From Caulobacter vibrioides OR37 (lineage in GTDB: Bacteria > Pseudomonadota > Alphaproteobacteria > Caulobacterales > Caulobacteraceae): a stretch of 64,000 bases of DNA. The notes beneath the pieces are model-generated. The model had not been told where the DNA came from. It did not search any database and was given only the letters and a program-made list of their open reading frames with translations. Below, piece after piece: positions 54,482-63,558 of the stretch (its first letter is position 1; every line of letters begins with the position of its first letter). A program made the translations under genes and the position numbers. The DNA lies in assembly GCF_000372645.1 (NCBI RefSeq), contig NZ_APMP01000006.1, forward strand, positions 124,001 to 188,000, written 5' to 3'.

Positions 54482-56338
54482 TCAGGCCACCTCGCCCGTC
54501 AGCTCGCGTCGAGCCTTTTCCAGCTCTTCGGCGTAGCGGCGGGTGACGTGGGCTTCGGTGATCAGGCCGATCACCTCGCCGCCGTCATCGACCACGGCCA
54601 GCTCGTCGGCGCCGGTTTCGTCGAAGGCGGTCATGATCGCCTTGATCGACAGCTCCGGCGTCAGGGACACCTCGGGATTGACGGCCAGGGTCGACAACGG
54701 AACATCCCTCTCGGGCGGCTGGGCGTAGGCCGAGGCCGTGGCGACGATGCCGGCGTAGCGGCCCGTCTCGTCGGTCAGCACCACGCGCTTGGTCGAGCCC
54801 AGCGGGAAGCGGCGGCGGAACTCCACGAGGCCGGTCTGGGCGGGCGCGGTCTTGACGTCCCGACGCATCATCTTGCCGGCGGTCAGGTTGCGCATCCAGG
54901 ACACGTCGTGGGCGCTGCGGATCGTCTCGCCGCGCAGATGCAGCCGCCAGGTCGAGAACGAATAGCCAAAGGTCTCGCGCACCGTGGCGCTGGCGATCAG
55001 CGACGCGGCTAGGGTCGCGGCGGTGATGGTGAAGTCGCCCGTCGCCTCCAGCACCAGGAACGACATGGTGAAGGGCCCGCCGACGATGGCCACGCCCAGG
55101 GCGCCCATGCCGACCAGCGAGGCGGCGACGGGATCCAGACGCTCCGCTTCGGCGATCAGGTTCACGACATCGGCGAAGGCCTGGCCCATCAACGCCCCCA
55201 GGAACAGGGCCGCGAAGAACAGGCCGCCCCGGAAGCCGAAGCTAAGCGAGATGATCGAGGCCGCCGACTTCATCAGCAGCAGGATCAGCAGCACCTTCAA
55301 CGAGAGATCGGCGTTGAGATCCAGGTGCAGGGCGCCATGTCCGCCGGAGAGGGTCTGCGGGGTGGACAGGGCCAGACAGGCCAGGCCGATCCCGCCGATC
55401 GCCGGCCGCGACCAGCGCGGCAGCGGCGCCTTGGCCGCCCAACGGTCGGCCACCGCGACCGTCCGCATCAGGGCCACGCCGAACAGGGCCGCGACCAGAC
55501 CCAGCAAGCCGTAGAGCAGGTAGTCGCTCCAGGACGAGATGGCGACGACCGAGGTCTTGATCAGATAGGGCGTCGAGCCCAGCGCCTTGGCCACCAGCAC
55601 CCCGGCCAGGGCCGCCGCCGCGACGGGCGCGATGTTGGCGACCGTATAGGCGCCGATGACGATCTCGAACGCGTAGAAGGCGCCGGTCAGCGGCGCGCCA
55701 AACGCCGCCGCGATCGCCGCCCCGGCCCCCGCGCCCACCAGGGTGCGAAGGTCGCCGCGCCGCAGGTTCAAGGCGCGCCCCATCCATGAGGCCGCCGCCC
55801 CGCCCGCCTGGGCGTAGGCCGCCTCCAGTCCCACCGAGGCGCCGCAGCCGTTCGAGATCAGGGTCTGACCGCAGATGAAGGCGCTGTCGCGCAAGGAAAG
55901 CCGCCCCCCGTGCAGGGCGTTGGCCTCCACGGGGTCGACGGCGTGGTTGGGACGAAAGCGCAGGATCGCCGCGGTGAAGAGGCCCAGCACCAGCCCGCCG
56001 ATCGGAATGGCCAGCAGGCGCAGCGGCGCCACGAAGGTCTGGGCGCTCAGCCGCTCGTCCGGATCGAAGCCGAACAGGGCGACCTGGGTTCCGTGGGCGA
56101 TCTTGGCCTGGGTCACGGCCAAGGCTCCGGCCGCCAGGCCCGCGACGGTGGCGACGGCGATCAGCCACAGTTCGGAGGAACGAGTACGCCGACGCAGCCA
56201 GGCCAGCCAGGGCAGCGCCGTGCGTCCGGCGTTGCGGAACGCCGCCTTCTCGAGCAGCGAGGTCCGCAGCACGCGTCGCCAACTGTGGATCGTCGGCTTC
56301 GAGGGATCCGGGGTTGGCGTCTCCAGCGGATCCTTCAT
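54482..56338 (-). CDS. ClC-family chloride channel/transporter with CBS domains
   Basis: 618 residues. Ten or more membrane helices (residues about 57-460) are followed by two CBS domains (MMRRDVKTAPA, then SIKAIMTAFDETGADELAVV). The filter region reads NGCGASVGLEAAYAQAGGAA; Val 169 falls where ClC-ec1 has the gating Glu148, so proton coupling may be lost. It begins 8 bases after murD on the same strand, a place where ftsW is often found. Confidence 0.87.
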   Translation of the reverse strand: MKDPLETPTPDPSKPTIHSWRRVLRTSLLEKAAFRNAGRTALPWLAWLRRRTRSSELWLIAVATVAGLAAGALAVTQAKIAHGTQVALFGFDPDERLSAQTFVAPLRLLAIPIGGLVLGLFTAAILRFRPNHAVDPVEANALHGGRLSLRDSAFICGQTLISNGCGASVGLEAAYAQAGGAAASWMGRALNLRRGDLRTLVGAGAGAAIAAAFGAPLTGAFYAFEIVIGAYTVANIAPVAAAALAGVLVAKALGSTPYLIKTSVVAISSWSDYLLYGLLGLVAALFGVALMRTVAVADRWAAKAPLPRWSRPAIGGIGLACLALSTPQTLSGGHGALHLDLNADLSLKVLLILLLMKSAASIISLSFGFRGGLFFAALFLGALMGQAFADVVNLIAEAERLDPVAASLVGMGALGVAIVGGPFTMSFLVLEATGDFTITAATLAASLIASATVRETFGYSFSTWRLHLRGETIRSAHDVSWMRNLTAGKMMRRDVKTAPAQTGLVEFRRRFPLGSTKRVVLTDETGRYAGIVATASAYAQPPERDVPLSTLAVNPEVSLTPELSIKAIMTAFDETGADELAVVDDGGEVIGLITEAHVTRRYAEELEKARRELTGEVA

Positions 56339-56346
56339 GGCGCGCC

Positions 56347-57762
56347 TTAGGCGACGGCCGCCTTGCCGGCGCCGCCCGCCAGAGCGTTGACCGCCGCCCG
56401 GAAGGCTTCGCCTCGGGCCTCGAAGTCGCTGAACTGGTCGAAGGAGGCGCAGGCGGGCGACAGGAGGACGATGGCGTCCTCGCCGCTGGCCGCCGCGTCG
56501 GCATAGGCCTGCTGCACGGCCTTATCCAGCGTCCCGCTCATCTTGACCTCGGCCTTGCCGGCCAGGGTCACGGCGAAGACATTGGCCGCCTCGCCAATCA
56601 GATAGGCCTTGGCGATGCGCGGGAAGAGATCCTTCAGGTCCTCGATGCCGCCGGCCTTGGCCACGCCGCCGGCGATCCAATAGAACTTGGGATAGCTGGA
56701 CATCGCCTGGCGGGCGGCGTCGGCGTTGGTGGCCTTGCTGTCGTTGACGAAGCGGACCTTGCCCAGCTTGCCGACGGTCTCCATCCGGTGCGCCAGGCCC
56801 GGGAAGGTCATCAGGCCGTCGACGGCGTCGGAGACCGAGATGCCGATGGCCCGCGCGGCGGCGTAGGCGGCGGCGGCGTTCTGCCAGTTGTGGCGCCCCG
56901 GCAGGCTGCGGGCGCGCAGCAGGTCGGCGACCTCGACGACCCGTTCGCCGGTGGCGTCGTACAGCACGCCCTGCAGGGCGTAGACGCCCCGACCCATCGC
57001 CTTGCCGGCGCTGATCGGCCAGATAGTCCGGCGGTTGGCGGCGGTGATCTCGGTGCAGATCTGCTGGCACCAGGGATCGTCGACCCCGATGATCGCGGTG
57101 TCGCCCTTGCCCTGGTTCAGGAAGATCCGGCGCTTGGCGGCGATATAACCGTCCATGCCGCCGTGACGGTCCAGATGGTCGGGCGAGATGTTCAGCAGCA
57201 CCACCGCGTCGGGCTTCAGGCTGGAGGTCAAATCCAGCTGGTACGACGACAGCTCCAGCACGTAGACCGCGCCGCCGTGCATGTCTTCCAGCCCCAGGAC
57301 GCCCAGGCCGATATTGCCGCCGATCCGGGTGTCACGACCGGCCGAGGCGCAGAGGTGACCGATCAGGGCGGTCGTGGTCGACTTGCCGTTGGTGCCAGTG
57401 ATGGCGATGATCTTCGGACGCTTGTGGACCGGGGCCGCGTTGACCGTGCGGGCGAAGAGCTCGACGTCGCCCAGGATCTCGACCCCGGCGGCCTTGGCCT
57501 TTTCCACCGTCCAGTGCGGCTTGGGATGGGTCAGCGGCACGCCCGGCGACAGCATCAGGGCGTCGAACTGGCGCCAGTCGGCGGCCTGCAGGTCCACCAC
57601 CGGAAAGCCCTCGGCCGCCGCGGCCTCGCGGCTGGCGGGCTTTTCGTCCCAGAGGGCGACCTTCGCCCCGCCCGCGATCAAGGCGCGCGCCGCCGTCAGG
57701 CCGGTTCGGCCTAGGCCGAACACCGCGACGGTCTTGTCCTCGAAACCGCGAACCGGGATCAT
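56347..57762 (-). CDS. murD: UDP-N-acetylmuramoyl-L-alanine:D-glutamate ligase
   Basis: 471 residues. VAVFGLGRTGLTAARALIAG at the start, ATP loop GTNGKSTTTALIGHL, then VLELSSYQLD, NISPDHLDRHG, FVNDSKATNADAARQAM and IAGGVAKAGG are the MurD landmarks. It adds D-glutamate to UDP-MurNAc-L-Ala in the cytoplasm. 13 bases after mraY in the dcw cluster. Confidence 0.97.
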   Translation of the reverse strand: MIPVRGFEDKTVAVFGLGRTGLTAARALIAGGAKVALWDEKPASREAAAAEGFPVVDLQAADWRQFDALMLSPGVPLTHPKPHWTVEKAKAAGVEILGDVELFARTVNAAPVHKRPKIIAITGTNGKSTTTALIGHLCASAGRDTRIGGNIGLGVLGLEDMHGGAVYVLELSSYQLDLTSSLKPDAVVLLNISPDHLDRHGGMDGYIAAKRRIFLNQGKGDTAIIGVDDPWCQQICTEITAANRRTIWPISAGKAMGRGVYALQGVLYDATGERVVEVADLLRARSLPGRHNWQNAAAAYAAARAIGISVSDAVDGLMTFPGLAHRMETVGKLGKVRFVNDSKATNADAARQAMSSYPKFYWIAGGVAKAGGIEDLKDLFPRIAKAYLIGEAANVFAVTLAGKAEVKMSGTLDKAVQQAYADAAASGEDAIVLLSPACASFDQFSDFEARGEAFRAAVNALAGGAGKAAVA

Positions 57763-57775
57763 GGTCTGGCCCCTC

Positions 57776-58888
57776 CTAGCGCAGCTTCAGGGTGGCGAGG
57801 CCGACGAAGGACAGGATCATCGAAACGATCCAGAACCGCACCACGACGGTGGATTCAGCCCAGCCCAGCTTCTCGAAATGGTGGTGGATCGGCGCCATCA
57901 GGAAGACGCGCTTGCCGGTCTTCTTGAAGTAGGCGACCTGGATCATCACCGAGAGCGCCTCGGCCACGAACAGGCCGCCGACGATGCCCAAAACGAGCTC
58001 GTGCTTGGCGCAGACGGCGATCGCGCCCAGCGCGCCGCCCAGAGCCAGCGAGCCCGTGTCGCCCATGAAGATCTTGGCCGGCGGCGCGTTGTACCAGAGG
58101 AAGCCCATGCCGCCGCCGATGATCGCGCCGCACAGCACCGCCAGCTCACCGACCCCCGGCGCGAAGTGCAGGTTCAGATAGTCGGCGAACTTGTAGTTCC
58201 CCACGAGGTAGGCGATCAGACCGAAGGTCGAGGCGGCGAACATCACCGGCACGATGGCCAGGCCGTCGAGGCCGTCGGTCAGGTTCACCGCGTTGGAGAA
58301 GCCCGCGATCGTCACGGCCGCGAAGGCCACGTAGAACCAGCCCAGATTGATCACCAGCGCCTTGAAGATCGGGAAAACCACGCTGGTCTCCATGCCCGGC
58401 GTCATCGGCGACTTGGGCGCGAAGACGATCAGGATCACCGTGGCGATGATCGCGACGATGAACTGGGCCACCAGCTTCTGGACGCTGGAAAGACCGGCCG
58501 TGGTCTGCTTGGTGACCTTGGCGTAGTCATCCATGAAGCCCAGAACGCCGTAGCTCCCCGTGACCAGCAGCACGACCCAGACATGGACGTTGCGCAGGTC
58601 GGCCCACAGCAGGGCGGCGACGAACAGGCCGGCCAGGATCATGAAGCCGCCCATGGTGGGCGTGCCGGCCTTCTCGGTGACGTGGCGGGCGATGCCGTCG
58701 GTGCGGATCGGCTGGCCCTTGCCCTGCTTGGTCTTCATCCAGCGAATGAAGCGCGAGCCCATCGCCACCGCGACGATATAGGCGGTCAGCATGGCCATAC
58801 CCGACCGGAAGGTCAGGTATTTCAAAAGGTTCAGAAGCGGCACGTGCTCGGCGGAGCGCGCCAGCCATTCGTACAGGAAGTACAGCAT
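57776..58888 (-). CDS. mraY: Phospho-N-acetylmuramoyl-pentapeptide transferase
   Basis: 370 residues from ATG 58888, which shares one base with the murF stop. Ten membrane helices. KQGKGQPIRTDG, TPTMGGFMILAG, GFMDDYAKVTKQ, NAVNLTDGLDGLA and FMGDTGSLALGG hold the catalytic aspartates. It makes lipid I at the inner membrane. Confidence 0.97.
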   Translation of the reverse strand: MLYFLYEWLARSAEHVPLLNLLKYLTFRSGMAMLTAYIVAVAMGSRFIRWMKTKQGKGQPIRTDGIARHVTEKAGTPTMGGFMILAGLFVAALLWADLRNVHVWVVLLVTGSYGVLGFMDDYAKVTKQTTAGLSSVQKLVAQFIVAIIATVILIVFAPKSPMTPGMETSVVFPIFKALVINLGWFYVAFAAVTIAGFSNAVNLTDGLDGLAIVPVMFAASTFGLIAYLVGNYKFADYLNLHFAPGVGELAVLCGAIIGGGMGFLWYNAPPAKIFMGDTGSLALGGALGAIAVCAKHELVLGIVGGLFVAEALSVMIQVAYFKKTGKRVFLMAPIHHHFEKLGWAESTVVVRFWIVSMILSFVGLATLKLR

Positions 58889-60348
58889 CAGCCCTGTTCC
58901 CCAAGGTCGAGCGCCGCCAAGGCTTGAGCGAGCCGCCCAGCCTTGGAGCCGTTGGACCCCTTCACCATCACCACGTCGCCCGGCCGGATCGCGTCCGCCA
59001 GCGTCGCCATTAACTTTTCGGTAACCTCCGCGTAGCCGCCCCGCCGAGTCGGCGGAAGCGCCTCCCACAGCGATTTCATGTGGACGCCCGCGACAAAAAC
59101 GACATCGACGTTCGCCTCGGCGATCGGCGCCGCAAGCTCAGCGTGAAAGCGGTCGCTGTCCTCGCCCAGTTCGAGCATGTCGGTCAGCGCCACGACGCGG
59201 CGGCCAGACACGGCGCGCGCGCCCAGGGTCTTCAGCGCGGCGCGCATCGAGATCGGATTGGCGTTGTAGCTCTCGTCGACCAGGGTGAAGGTCCCGCCTG
59301 GGATGCGGATGGTCTTCTCGGCCCCGCGCCCTTCGATCGGCGCGAAGGTCGCCAGCGCCGCGAGCGCCGTCTCGCGCGGCACGTCCAGCGCCTCCAGCAT
59401 CAGCAGCACGCACAGGCTGTTGGGGCCCCAGTGAACGCCGGTTTGAAGCAAGGAGAACTCGACGGGTTCGCCCCTGATCACGGCTTTAACAACCGACTTC
59501 CCCGGGGAATGCCGGGGCTCAGATCCATCCTGGGCGCTCGCCGCCCTGTCATCTGGATCCCGGCATTCGCCGGGAAGGTCGGAGGAAAAAGAGACCAACT
59601 GGGCCGTGCAGTCGGGCGAAAACCCGAAGCTCCAAACCGTCGCGCCGGCCTTCTCGGCCTCGCCCTTCAGGAATTCGAACCAGTGATTGTCGGCGTTCAG
59701 GACCGCAACGCCACCCGGTCGCAGGCCGGCGAAGATCTCGGCCTTCGCGCGGGCCACGCCCGCCTCGCCGTCCGGAAAGTTCTCGATGTGGACCGGCCCG
59801 ACGGTGGTGATCGCCACCGCGTGCGGCTGGACGAACCCCGATAGCGGAACGATCTCACCGGCGTGGTTCATCCCCACCTCGAACACCGCGCGCTCGGTGT
59901 CGCGCGGCATCCGCGCCAAGGTCAGCGGCACGCCGATGTGGTTGTTGTAGCTCTTGACCGAGGCGTGGGCCTTGCCCGCCAGGCGCAGGCCCGCCTCGAT
60001 GGCGCGGGTGACGCTGGTCTTGCCGACCGAGCCGGTCACCGCGCCGCGCTTGCACCGGGGCGCCCGCTCGCGCGCGGCGACGCCCAGGGCTTCCAGCGCC
60101 TTGAAGGTATCGGCGACCATCACCGCCGGGGCGTCGACCGGCTTGGCCGCCAGCACGCCGGCCGCGCCATTGGCGACCGCCTGCAGGACGAAGTCGTGAC
60201 CGTCGCGCGCGCCGACCAGCGGCACGAAGAGGTCGCCCGGCTCGACCGTGCGGGTGTCGATCGAGACGCCGCTCACGGCGAAGTCTCCGGCGACCTTGCC
60301 GCCGGTGGCTCGCGCGATCTCCTCGGCGGTCCAGAGGGCGTCAGGCAT
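58888..60348 (-). CDS. murF: UDP-MurNAc-tripeptide:D-alanyl-D-alanine ligase with an inserted segment
   Basis: 486 residues from ATG 60348, overlapping murE by eight bases. ATP loop GSVGKTSVTRAIEAGL, KSYNNHIGVPLTLARMP, EVGMNHAGEI and DESYNANPISMRAALKTLG are MurF landmarks. Residues about 257-285 (DLPGECRDPDDRAASAQDGS and the next eight) are translated from a palindromic DNA repeat, inserted in frame in the central domain. The rest is normal, so the enzyme is presumed active. It adds D-Ala-D-Ala to the stem peptide. Confidence 0.95.
   Translation of the reverse strand: MPDALWTAEEIARATGGKVAGDFAVSGVSIDTRTVEPGDLFVPLVGARDGHDFVLQAVANGAAGVLAAKPVDAPAVMVADTFKALEALGVAARERAPRCKRGAVTGSVGKTSVTRAIEAGLRLAGKAHASVKSYNNHIGVPLTLARMPRDTERAVFEVGMNHAGEIVPLSGFVQPHAVAITTVGPVHIENFPDGEAGVARAKAEIFAGLRPGGVAVLNADNHWFEFLKGEAEKAGATVWSFGFSPDCTAQLVSFSSDLPGECRDPDDRAASAQDGSEPRHSPGKSVVKAVIRGEPVEFSLLQTGVHWGPNSLCVLLMLEALDVPRETALAALATFAPIEGRGAEKTIRIPGGTFTLVDESYNANPISMRAALKTLGARAVSGRRVVALTDMLELGEDSDRFHAELAAPIAEANVDVVFVAGVHMKSLWEALPPTRRGGYAEVTEKLMATLADAIRPGDVVMVKGSNGSKAGRLAQALAALDLGEQG
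59497..59577. repeat. In-frame palindromic element inside murF
   Basis: Arms CTTCCCCGGGGAATGCCGGG (from 59497) and CCCGGCATTCGCCGGGAAG (to 59577) are inverted near-copies, extended inward by GATCCA/TGGATC and a GGGCG/CGCCC tip. The wording matches dispersed intergenic palindromes of GC-rich bacteria. About 81 bases, a multiple of three, so the frame is kept. Confidence 0.8.
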
Positions 60349-61801
60349 CCACGCCCTCCAGCGCTTCCAGCGTCTCGGCCACGTCGTCGAACGGGTGAAC
60401 CACGCCAGCGACGATCTGTCCCTGCTCATGACCCTTGCCGGCCACCACCAGCACATCGCCCTCGCCCATGAGGTCCACGGCGGCCCGGATCGCGGCGCGG
60501 CGATCGCCGATCTCGCGCGCGCCCGGCGCGGCTTCGAGAATGGCGGCGCGGATCGAGGCGGGGTCTTCCGAGCGCGGATTGTCGTCGGTGACGATGGCGA
60601 TGTCGGCCAACTTCGCGCCGATCGCGCCCATCAAAGGACGCTTGCCGCGATCCCGATCGCCGCCCGCGCCGAACACCGCGATCAGCTTGCCGCGCGTGTG
60701 CGGACGCAGCGCCTCCAGCACCGTTTGCAGGCCGTCGGGCGTATGGGCGTAGTCGACATAGGCCTCGCCGCCCTTGGGGCCGCGACCGACGCGCTGAAGC
60801 CGCCCAGCCGCGCCCTCCAGCCGTTCCAGCGCCTTCAGAACCTTGCCGACATCCTCGCCGGCCGCGATGCAAAGGCCAGCGGCGACCAGCACGTTCGAGG
60901 CCTGGAAGGCGCCGGCCAGCGGCAGCTTGACATGGTGGACGACGTCGTCGGCCTCGATGACGAGGTCCTGGCCGGCGGGAGTCGGGGTCCGCGAGATCAG
61001 CCGCAGGCCCTGGCCGTCCTCGCCGACCGAGAACACGCTCTGACCCGAGGTGACGGCGGCGGCGGCGAAGTTGGGGAAGGCCTCGCTGTCGGCGTTCAGC
61101 ACGGCCGTGGCGCCGCCCGGCGTCAGGGTGTCGAACAAGCGCAGCTTGGCGGCGCGATAGGCCTCCATCGAGCCGTGATAATCGAGGTGATCCTGGGTGA
61201 AGTTGGTGAAGCCGGCGGCGCGCAGCTTGACGCCGTCGACGCGGCGCTGGTCGACGCCGTGCGAGCTGGCTTCCAACGCCAGGTGGGTGACGCCCATGTC
61301 GGCCAGGCGCGCCACCATTTCGGCGACGTCGCCGGCGTCCGGCGTGGTCAGACCCGGCGGGGTCAGCTGCTGGTCGGGCTGGCCCGCCTCGCTGACCACC
61401 ACGCCGAGCGTGCCCATGCTGGCGGCCTTGTGGCCCAGCTGGGCGAAGATCTGCCGGCAGAAGCCGGCGACCGACGTCTTGCCGTTGGTGCCGGTCACGG
61501 CCACGCACATCGCCGGCTGCTTGCCCCAGAACGCGGCCGAGGCCAGGGCGTAGGCGCGGCGGGCGTCTTCTGAACGCACCACCGGCACGCCCAGGCCTTC
61601 CAGCCCGCCCTCGGGGGCCAGGATGGCGGCGGCGCCCTTGGCCACCGCGCCCTCCGCGAAGTCGCGGCCGTCGACCTTGGTCCCAGGCAGGGCCGCGAAC
61701 AGCCAGCCGGCCGTGACCTTGCGGCTGTCGGCGGTGACGCCCGCGATCACCGGGTCGTGGGCGAAGGGGCGGTTGAACAGTTCGGACAGACGCTTGGTCA
61801 T
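60341..61801 (-). CDS. murE: UDP-MurNAc-tripeptide synthetase (meso-diaminopimelate adding)
   Basis: 486 residues. VTADSRKVTAGWLFAALPGT, ATP loop GTNGKTSVAGFCRQIF, ASSHGVDQRRVDGV and TNFTQDHLDYHG are typical. The motif DNPRSEDP (near residue 407) is the signature for meso-diaminopimelate as substrate. Start overlaps the ftsI stop by four bases. Confidence 0.97.
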   Translation of the reverse strand: MTKRLSELFNRPFAHDPVIAGVTADSRKVTAGWLFAALPGTKVDGRDFAEGAVAKGAAAILAPEGGLEGLGVPVVRSEDARRAYALASAAFWGKQPAMCVAVTGTNGKTSVAGFCRQIFAQLGHKAASMGTLGVVVSEAGQPDQQLTPPGLTTPDAGDVAEMVARLADMGVTHLALEASSHGVDQRRVDGVKLRAAGFTNFTQDHLDYHGSMEAYRAAKLRLFDTLTPGGATAVLNADSEAFPNFAAAAVTSGQSVFSVGEDGQGLRLISRTPTPAGQDLVIEADDVVHHVKLPLAGAFQASNVLVAAGLCIAAGEDVGKVLKALERLEGAAGRLQRVGRGPKGGEAYVDYAHTPDGLQTVLEALRPHTRGKLIAVFGAGGDRDRGKRPLMGAIGAKLADIAIVTDDNPRSEDPASIRAAILEAAPGAREIGDRRAAIRAAVDLMGEGDVLVVAGKGHEQGQIVAGVVHPFDDVAETLEALEGVDA

Positions 61802-63558
61802 AGGCCCGCCTCCGGAGCGGCGTTCTTGGTGGGAGCGGCGATGGTCACCAGTTCGGTCTTGCGCTTGACGCCCAGGAACGGAGCGATGCGCTCGATCACC
61901 CGGCCCGCGGCCGGCGCGGCCACCCAGCCGCCGGTCGACAGGCCGGTCTTGGGATCGCGGTGCGGCTCGTCCAGCAGGATCAGAACGAAATAGCGATCCG
62001 CCTCGACCGGCGCCTCGGTCGGGAAGGTGGCCGCGAACGAGGAAACCTGTCGGTCGTGGTTATAGCCTCGTATGGCCGGATCATACTTCTCGCCCGTGCC
62101 GGTCTTGCCGCCGACCGACAGCCCCGGGACATTGGCCTTGCCGCCGCTGCCGCCGGGCAGGACGTTGGCGCGCATGATCTTCAGCATCTCGGTCGAGGTC
62201 GCCTCGGAGATCGCGCGCGGCCCCTGGGGACGCACGCCGGGCGGCATCTTCTTGATGGTCAGCGGCAAAAGCTCGCCGCCGTTCAGCAACGCGCCCATCG
62301 CCTGGGCCAGGGCCAGCGGACTGACATTGATGCCGTGACCGAACGATGTCGAGGCCACCGCGTCCATGTCCCACTTGCGCGGGGTCAGCGGTCGCGCCGA
62401 CTCCCGCAGCTCGATCTGGGCCGGCTTGGTCAGGCCCAGGGCGGTGAAGTAGCGCGACAGGCGCTCCCCGCCGATCTTCTCGGCCAGGATCGCGGTGCCG
62501 ATGTTCGACGAGTGCTGGAACACCTCGATCAGGGTCAGGATCTTGTGGGTCGCGTGGTAGTCGTGGATCGTCCGGTAGCCCAGCTTGAACGGCTGGCGCG
62601 CGTCGAAGGTCGAGGTCGGCGTCGCCACGCCGGTGTCCAGACCGATCGCCACGGTGAAGGCCTTGAAGGTCGAGCCCATCTCGTAGACGGCCGCCGCCGC
62701 GCGGTTCAGACGCTGCTCGTCCGTGGCCTCGCCGGCCTTGTTGGCGTCGTAGTCGGGGTAGCTGGCCAGGCCCAGGACCTCGCCGGTGTGGACATTGGTG
62801 ACCACCCCGACGCCGCCCTTGGGCGTGAACTCCTCGCAAGCCTTGCGCAGCTCGTCCTCCAGCGCCGCCTGCACGCGCACGTCGATCGACAGCTGGGTCG
62901 GGCCGCCCTCGCCCGCCGCGGCCTTGGTGATCGGATCGTCCAGAGCGCGTTCGGCGCCGGCCAGGCCCTTGCCGCCACTGTCGACGAAGCCGATCACGTG
63001 CGCGGCCGTCGGCCCCAGCGGATACATCCGCCGCTCCTGCTCCTCGAACGAGATGCCGGGCAAGCCGAGGTTGAAGATCGCGTCCTTCTCGTCCGGCGTC
63101 AGACCGCCCAGCACGAAGGCGCGGTGATCGCCGAAGACGGCCTTGTCGAGGCGCTTGGGGGGCACCTGCGGCAGGGCCCTGCCCAGGGCGACGCGGGTTT
63201 CCCTGAGGTCCCAGATCTCCTTGGGATCGACGTAGAGCGCGTAGTGGGCGAGATCGACGGCCAGCAGCTTGCCGTTCCGGTCAACCACGTCGCCGCGCGC
63301 GCCGTCCACGCCCTGGGCGTAGCCGTTGCCCTGGCCCGCGTGCGAGAACAGCGCCGCCCAGGTCGCGCCCACGGCCACGCCGACGAAGCACAGCGAGAAA
63401 AAGCCCATCACCAGGAAGATGCGGATGCGCGTGTCGTCTTCCGGCTTGGCGGCGGCGCGCGAGCGTTCGAACGCGTGCTCCAGGCGCCAGACGCGCTCGA
63501 TCAGCCACCGCCACAGCGGCGACTGAAAGCCGCCCGGCCCGAGGTTGGAGAGGCTCAT
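61798..63558 (-). CDS. ftsI: Septal peptidoglycan transpeptidase FtsI (PBP3)
   Basis: 586 residues. One N-terminal membrane helix (RIFLVMGFFSLCFVGVAVGA) anchors it. The dimerisation domain has RGDVVDRNGKLLAVDL. The transpeptidase motifs are STFK (near residue 297), SSN (in HSSNIGTAILAEK) and KTGTGEK (near residue 487). It crosslinks septal peptidoglycan together with FtsW. Its start overlaps the ftsL-like stop by four bases. Confidence 0.97.
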   Translation of the reverse strand: MSLSNLGPGGFQSPLWRWLIERVWRLEHAFERSRAAAKPEDDTRIRIFLVMGFFSLCFVGVAVGATWAALFSHAGQGNGYAQGVDGARGDVVDRNGKLLAVDLAHYALYVDPKEIWDLRETRVALGRALPQVPPKRLDKAVFGDHRAFVLGGLTPDEKDAIFNLGLPGISFEEQERRMYPLGPTAAHVIGFVDSGGKGLAGAERALDDPITKAAAGEGGPTQLSIDVRVQAALEDELRKACEEFTPKGGVGVVTNVHTGEVLGLASYPDYDANKAGEATDEQRLNRAAAAVYEMGSTFKAFTVAIGLDTGVATPTSTFDARQPFKLGYRTIHDYHATHKILTLIEVFQHSSNIGTAILAEKIGGERLSRYFTALGLTKPAQIELRESARPLTPRKWDMDAVASTSFGHGINVSPLALAQAMGALLNGGELLPLTIKKMPPGVRPQGPRAISEATSTEMLKIMRANVLPGGSGGKANVPGLSVGGKTGTGEKYDPAIRGYNHDRQVSSFAATFPTEAPVEADRYFVLILLDEPHRDPKTGLSTGGWVAAPAAGRVIERIAPFLGVKRKTELVTIAAPTKNAAPEAGL

